The notes under the pieces were generated by a model. It saw only the letters and a program-made list of their open reading frames with translations, was not told the DNA's origin and did no database searches. Shown here piece by piece: positions 14,876 through 18,723 of a stretch of DNA of 18,723 bases; the stretch's first letter is position 1; every line of letters starts with the position of its first letter. The position numbers and the translations under genes were made by a program. Origin of the DNA: Bacteroidales bacterium (GTDB lineage Bacteria; Bacteroidota; Bacteroidia; Bacteroidales; JAADGE01); the NCBI GenBank assembly GCA_026987795.1, contig JALSMF010000121.1:1-18723 (forward strand), read 5' to 3'.

Positions 14876-16429
14876 ATGAAACGATTGTTAACCGTTATTT
14901 TAATATTTATCGGATTTAATGCTTTTTCGCAAGGATATAAGATTGAAATTAATATTAAAAATTTGCCCGATAAAGAAGTTATTCTCGGGCATCATTTTGC
15001 GACCCAATTAATACCTGATGATACCATAACTTTAAACTCAAAAGGATACGGTGTTTTTAAAGGAAAAGAACCGCTCCCGGGAGGAATGTATTTTTTGTTT
15101 TTACCCAATAAATCTTTTTTTGATTTTATGCTCGATAAAGATCAAGTGTTTTCAATAACAGCCGACACTTCAGATTACGATAATTCGGTAAGTTTTAAAA
15201 GTTGTGAAGAAAATGTGCGTTTTCAGGCATATAAAAAATACTTGAGTAATGCAGGTAAGCTCAGAAAACAGCTTCTTGAAGACAGAAAAAAATTTAAAGA
15301 TGATAAAAATAAAATTGCCGAAATTGATGCAAAACTTAAAAAACTCGGTGAAGAATCCGAAGCATATTTTCAAAAAACGGTAAACGGGCATCCTGATGAT
15401 TTTTTTTCAAAGTTTCTGAAAGCAACAAGAAGAGTTGAAGTTCCTAAAGATATTACAGATAAAAAACAGCAGTATTTTTGGTTCAGGCATCATTATTTCG
15501 ATAATTTTGATATTTCCGACCCGCGTTTGCTGAGAACTCCTATTTACGAAAATACAATTGATACATATCTTGATAAAGTTTTGGTGCAACATCCCGATAC
15601 GCTTATTCCCGAAGTCGATATGCTTATTGAAAGGTCAAGAACAAATGATGAACTTTTCAGGTATATGCTTGTGCATTTGTTTAATAAATATGCTTCATCT
15701 CAAGTTATGACGGCAGAAAATGTTTATGTCCATATTGCCGATAAATATTACATAAAAGAAGCAAAATGGAGTGACCCTGAATTTATTTCAGATTTAAAAA
15801 AGAAGATTAAGAGAAGAAAAAAATGTTTGATAGGAGTTACGGCTCAAAATATTGTGTTTAACGAAGTGCCGGCAGATACTTCTGAAATAAATAAACTCAT
15901 AAAAGAAGTCGATAATATTAAAGCACAAGGACTTAAAATTGAAAAATCGGAAGCTGACAGTATCATAAAATACAATCTCAAAGTTGAAGTTCTTAAAGAA
16001 TTTTACGATAAATTTCCGGTGACAAATACACTTTACAAAACAAAAGCGAAATATACAATTCTTTGGTTTTGGACACCCGATTGCAGCCACTGTAAAAAAG
16101 AAACACCGCTTTTTCATGATGCATATGTTGAAAAAAATATGAAGGAAAAAGGAGTTGAGGTTATTACAATGTTTTTACAAAAAGACCTGACGGACTGGAA
16201 ACGTTTCTCAAAAGTTACAAAAGAATGGCTTGAATTTATTGAAAAACATAATATGACAGATTGGACAAACGCTTGGAATCCTTTTGACCCGTTCAGGATA
16301 AATTATGACATTAACAGTTCGCCGGTATTGTATCTTTTGGATGAAAATAAAAAAATAATTGCCAAAAGAATAGGATACGAGCAAGCATTAGAAATTATAG
16401 AAAACGAGCTGAAGACAAAAGATAAATAA
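14876..16429 (+). CDS. Exported thioredoxin-fold protein (DUF4369/TlpA-like)
   Basis: A 517-residue protein with a signal peptide (MKRLLTVILIFIGFNAFSQG) without lipobox. It has an N-terminal beta domain of the DUF4369 type (about 21-110), a long charged helical middle (about 111-390) and a C-terminal thioredoxin-like domain starting at TILWFWTPDCSHCKKETP, with the CxxC pair Cys403-Cys406, and SSPVLYLLDE as the cis-proline loop. Such proteins are abundant in Bacteroidota and act in the periplasm as thiol-disulfide reductases of the TlpA/ResA type. A Lys/Glu-rich stretch (about 335-390) separates the first part from the CxxC strand. It lies 83 bases after the cysteate synthase-like gene with a possible promoter of its own, and a strong terminator follows. 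A link to the sulfur genes is not shown. Confidence 0.85.
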   Translation: MKRLLTVILIFIGFNAFSQGYKIEINIKNLPDKEVILGHHFATQLIPDDTITLNSKGYGVFKGKEPLPGGMYFLFLPNKSFFDFMLDKDQVFSITADTSDYDNSVSFKSCEENVRFQAYKKYLSNAGKLRKQLLEDRKKFKDDKNKIAEIDAKLKKLGEESEAYFQKTVNGHPDDFFSKFLKATRRVEVPKDITDKKQQYFWFRHHYFDNFDISDPRLLRTPIYENTIDTYLDKVLVQHPDTLIPEVDMLIERSRTNDELFRYMLVHLFNKYASSQVMTAENVYVHIADKYYIKEAKWSDPEFISDLKKKIKRRKKCLIGVTAQNIVFNEVPADTSEINKLIKEVDNIKAQGLKIEKSEADSIIKYNLKVEVLKEFYDKFPVTNTLYKTKAKYTILWFWTPDCSHCKKETPLFHDAYVEKNMKEKGVEVITMFLQKDLTDWKRFSKVTKEWLEFIEKHNMTDWTNAWNPFDPFRINYDINSSPVLYLLDENKKIIAKRIGYEQALEIIENELKTKDK

Positions 16430-16454
16430 ATCAGGCACAAACATATTACACCGT

Positions 16455-16497
16455 AAACGTTCACGGTTTTGCTTAAAGTGAAGCCGTGAATGTTTTT
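16455..16497 (+). terminator. Intrinsic terminator after the thioredoxin-fold gene
   Basis: AAACGTTCACGG (16455-16466) pairs with CCGTGAATGTTT (16484-16495) with one G-T pair, and a small inner CTT/AAG pairing is possible. A T-rich tail follows. The 3' arm contains the ATG at 16490 that opens the next reading frame. Confidence 0.85.
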
Positions 16498-16519
16498 ATT
16501 CATAATTCGGAAATTAATT

Positions 16520-17482
16520 TTGACTAAAAATACAGTAAAATACAACTATCCTTGGGGGCACGATAAGCCCTACAATGAATTTTCCTCTTATTTTAAGAAA
16601 CAATTCAAACAAAGAGTTCAGAAAATTGCCGTTGATGCCGGTTTTACCTGCCCTAACAGAGACGGGAAAAAGGGCAGGGGAGGTTGCACGTATTGTAATA
16701 ACGATACTTTTAATCCGTTTTATTGCAGTCCGAAAAAAACAATAACACAACAGCTTAACGAAGGAATTGCTTTTTTTGCCGAAAAATATAAAACACAGCA
16801 ATATTTAGCATATTTTCAGGCATATTCAAATACTTATGCCGACTTAGAAACTCTGAAAAAATATTATGAAGAAGCACTTTCCGTTCCGAATGTTACGGGT
16901 TTGGTAATTGCTACACGACCCGATTGTGTTGATGAGGAAATTTTGGATTATTTGCAGAAACTTGCCGAGAAATATTATATCGTTTTAGAATACGGAATTG
17001 AAACTTGCAGTAACGATACTTTAAAAAACATAAATCGCGGACATACATTTGAAGACAGCATAAAAGCACTTGAAATGTCGGCAAAAAGAGGACTGCACAC
17101 AGGTGTGCATTACATTATCGGTTTACCGGGTGATTCTCGCAAAGATAACCTTGAGCATGCAAAATTATTATCAGATTTGCCTTTTGAAACATTAAAATTA
17201 CATCAGTTACAAATAATAAAAGGAACACGTATGGCAAAACAGTATGCCGAAAACTCGGAAATGTTCAATTTGTTTTCTGCCGATGAGTATATCAATTTTG
17301 CAGTGCAATTTGCAGAGCGGCTCAAGCCGAAAATAATTATAGAACGATTTATAAGCGAATCTCCTTCCGATATGCTTATTGCTCCGAAATGGGGCGGATT
17401 CAAAAATTTTGAAATTACGGCAAAAATCCTGAAAAAGTTTAAAGAAAAAAATACTTGGCAGGGAAAATTATATGCTCAATAA
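16520..17482 (+). CDS. Radical SAM protein, YhcC/TIGR01212-like
   Basis: The start chosen is TTG 16520, giving about 320 residues beginning MTKNTVKYNYPWGHDKPYN. A farther upstream in-frame ATG at 16490 lies inside the terminator hairpin of the previous gene and would add a hydrophobic tail not typical of the family. The iron-sulfur motif is the family form CPNRDGKKGRGGCTYC: a cysteine, 12 residues, then CxxC, next to VDAGFT. Later motifs include ATRPDCVDEE and LEYGIETCSNDTLKNINRGH, and HYIIGLPGDSR, as in Elp3-like radical SAM proteins. YhcC-type proteins are widespread, use S-adenosylmethionine and a 4Fe-4S cluster, and have no settled function that I can state. It ends overlapping by 7 bases with the convergent gene at 17476. 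Confidence 0.88.
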   Translation: MTKNTVKYNYPWGHDKPYNEFSSYFKKQFKQRVQKIAVDAGFTCPNRDGKKGRGGCTYCNNDTFNPFYCSPKKTITQQLNEGIAFFAEKYKTQQYLAYFQAYSNTYADLETLKKYYEEALSVPNVTGLVIATRPDCVDEEILDYLQKLAEKYYIVLEYGIETCSNDTLKNINRGHTFEDSIKALEMSAKRGLHTGVHYIIGLPGDSRKDNLEHAKLLSDLPFETLKLHQLQIIKGTRMAKQYAENSEMFNLFSADEYINFAVQFAERLKPKIIIERFISESPSDMLIAPKWGGFKNFEITAKILKKFKEKNTWQGKLYAQ

Positions 17483-18021
17483 TACTTATCGGGCTTTTCT
17501 TCTCGTTCTTTATATTTTGCCGCAAGAAGCGAAATAAGTTTTCTGAATGTTTTTATGGCTGTTTTTGTGTCTTTACTTATTTCTTTCTTTTGCATATTTA
17601 ACAGCATTACGGCATATAATCCGTGCAGGCAGACATCAATATCGTTTTCTGCCGTTCCCTGCATTTTTTTTTCAAGCTCTTTTATATGAGGTAAAGCCAA
17701 ATCAAAATATTGCCTGTATTGAACTTCTTCGGGGCGATTGAGCAGCCAAAGGTGCAGGTCGTATAAATCATTAACGATATTACGCAGTATTTGCAAATGT
17801 CCGGACTTTTTAATACTCTCAAGCTCTGCCATTTGTATTATACTTTTATACCAGTTCAGAATATTTTCTTTTATCTCGTCGGACACATCATATTTGTCAA
17901 CAATAAACTCTTTTATTTTTTCAATGTCAAAATTAAGAGCTCTTATTGTATCTTCGGTTTGCCACATATACAGGATGTATTCGGCAATATTTGTTTGTTT
18001 TAATTCGCTTGAAATAAGCAT
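17476..18021 (-). CDS. DUF4924-like protein of unknown function
   Basis: With ATG at 18021 the protein is about 181 residues, MLISSELKQTNIAEYILYMWQ onward, and is almost entirely helical and charged. It resembles the Bacteroidota-specific DUF4924 family, whose function is not known. A reading frame 17 residues longer, from 18072, would overlap the end of the ArsC-like gene by 40 bases and lacks family character, so the internal ATG is preferred; it lies 11 bases after that gene's stop. The last codons overlap by 7 bases with the stop of the convergent radical SAM gene, and no terminator was seen between them. Confidence 0.75.
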   Translation of the reverse strand: MLISSELKQTNIAEYILYMWQTEDTIRALNFDIEKIKEFIVDKYDVSDEIKENILNWYKSIIQMAELESIKKSGHLQILRNIVNDLYDLHLWLLNRPEEVQYRQYFDLALPHIKELEKKMQGTAENDIDVCLHGLYAVMLLNMQKKEISKDTKTAIKTFRKLISLLAAKYKEREEKPDKYY

Positions 18022-18032
18022 ATTATTTAAAG

Positions 18033-18377
18033 TTAAAAAAGTTTGTCGATATTTGAAGGCGGGTCTCCCCATACAGCTTTGTCGTCAGTTTCAACAATCG
18101 GTCTGTTTATAAATTTAGGATTTTCAACCATTATTTTAATCAATTCGTCATCGCTTAAGTTTTTATCTTTATAGTTTGCCTTGTATTCTTTTTCCTGTTT
18201 GCGCAGCATATCTTTCGGAGTTACATTCATTTTTGCAAATAATGACTTAAGGCTTTCAAAGGTAAAAGGCTCGTCTTTAAGGTATAAAACAGTTATAAAA
18301 TTAACATTTTTGCTTTGCAGATATTCTAACCCTGCTCTGCTTTTTTTGCATCTCGGATTATGGTAAATTTTTATCAT
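18033..18377 (-). CDS. ArsC/Spx-family thioredoxin-fold protein (arsenate reductase-like)
   Basis: A 114-residue protein of the ArsC family. The active-site cysteine is Cys10 in YHNPRCKKSR; the family Arg59 (in DMLRKQE) and Arg92 (in NRPIVE) are present. The third arginine of classical ArsC, found in a GRPPE-type motif, is missing: the sequence there is WGDPPSN (103-109). Thus it may be a Spx/YfgD-like redox protein rather than a working glutaredoxin-linked arsenate reductase. No arsenic efflux or arsR genes are adjacent. It follows the methyltransferase gene by 34 AT-rich bases and precedes the DUF4924-like gene by 11. Confidence 0.85.
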   Translation of the reverse strand: MIKIYHNPRCKKSRAGLEYLQSKNVNFITVLYLKDEPFTFESLKSLFAKMNVTPKDMLRKQEKEYKANYKDKNLSDDELIKIMVENPKFINRPIVETDDKAVWGDPPSNIDKLF

Positions 18378-18411
18378 TTTATTAAAATATTTAATTTATT
18401 AATTATATAAT

Positions 18412-18723
18412 TTACTGTTTTTCGGCTATGTAAAGACCTGTTCCGTATTTTATTGGTATTTTTTTTGTTTTCTCAAAACTTTGCTCTAATTCTCTATGTA
18501 TGTGTTTTTTAAAGTGCTTATAATCACTTTTTTCCATAAGTTCTAAGAATTTTACGAATATTGGAGTCTTTCCGGCAAAATCGTGTAACACGACATATTT
18601 TTTAGAAACCCTTTTCATTTCTTTCAGAAGATTTTCTCTTTTATCTTGCTTTACTCCGTGCAAAACAAAAGATGCCGTAACAATATCAAAAGAACTGTCT
18701 TTAAACCGGGATAAATCCTCTGC
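18412..18723 (-). CDS. Class I SAM-dependent methyltransferase, C-terminal part (5' end outside window)
   Basis: The minus-strand frame is open to the window edge, so about 103 C-terminal residues are visible, beginning AEDLSRFKDSSFDIVTASFVLHGV. That segment is the acidic-loop and motif II part (FDIVxxxxxLH) of Methyltransf_11-type enzymes, followed by EMKRVSKKYVVLHDFAG, a typical motif III strand. The SAM-binding GxGxG is outside the window. The substrate cannot be told. A TTG at 18663 in this frame is not a start. It lies upstream of the ArsC-like gene on the same strand. Confidence 0.7.
   Translation of the reverse strand, partial: AEDLSRFKDSSFDIVTASFVLHGVKQDKRENLLKEMKRVSKKYVVLHDFAGKTPIFVKFLELMEKSDYKHFKKHIHRELEQSFEKTKKIPIKYGTGLYIAEKQ

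Noticed and set aside
15794..16117. Minus-strand Cys/Phe-rich open frame
   Set aside because: Antisense to the thioredoxin-fold gene; the Cys/Phe richness reflects reversed Lys/Glu codons.
18378..18411. Terminator between methyltransferase and ArsC-like genes
   Set aside because: The gap is AT-rich with no stable GC-containing stem followed by a T run.
18412..18723. Arsenite methyltransferase next to arsC
   Set aside because: The visible C-terminal part has only general methyltransferase motifs and lacks the conserved cysteines expected of ArsM.

Overview
The window is AT-rich DNA from a member of the Bacteroidota. The evidence is the gene content (a TPR/PD40/OmpA-like/SPOR envelope protein, a DUF4369-type thioredoxin lipoprotein-like family, a DUF4924-like protein, a large group of Bacteroidota-type PLP enzymes), the lack of Shine-Dalgarno sequences, A-rich leaders, and promoter -7 boxes of the Bacteroidota form TAnnTTTG upstream of several genes. 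No rRNA, tRNA, CRISPR array, insertion sequence or phage gene was seen, and no gene-free stretch exceeds about 225 bases.

Layout. 3-383 is the end of a phosphatidylserine synthase gene. 388-1931 (minus) holds a D-3-phosphoglycerate dehydrogenase-like gene and a small lipoprotein. 2154-4277 (plus) encodes a PorE-like envelope protein and ends at a bidirectional terminator. 4360-14792 is the core of the window. It holds an alpha-oxoamine synthase (minus) and, divergently, a tandem-VOC protein, APS reductase (cysH), ATP sulfurylase (cysD, cysN), a terminator, an SLC13 sulfate-type permease, an SDR oxidoreductase, cysQ and a threonine-synthase-like PLP enzyme best explained as cysteate synthase. 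14876-16429 is a thioredoxin-fold exported protein, 16520-17482 a YhcC-type radical SAM protein, and 17476-18723 (minus) a trio: methyltransferase (cut by the window edge), ArsC/Spx-like protein and a DUF4924-like protein.

How the genes work together. My main reading is that 4360-14792 is a sulfonolipid (capnine-type) biosynthesis locus with its own sulfur supply. Sulfate enters by the SLC13 permease, CysDN makes APS, and a 4Fe-4S CysH reduces APS to sulfite. The threonine-synthase-like enzyme would join sulfite to O-phosphoserine to give cysteate. The alpha-oxoamine synthase would condense cysteate with a fatty acyl thioester to 3-ketocapnine, and the SDR would reduce that to capnine. CysQ removes PAP/PAPS. 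The individual protein families are clear from sequence. The assignment of cysteate, rather than serine or threonine chemistry, rests on gene clustering and knowledge of the families, and is inference. There is no sulfite reductase and no APS kinase in the window, which fits sulfite being the wanted product. The VOC protein at the head of the sulfate operon has no assigned role and is the best candidate for an undescribed component.
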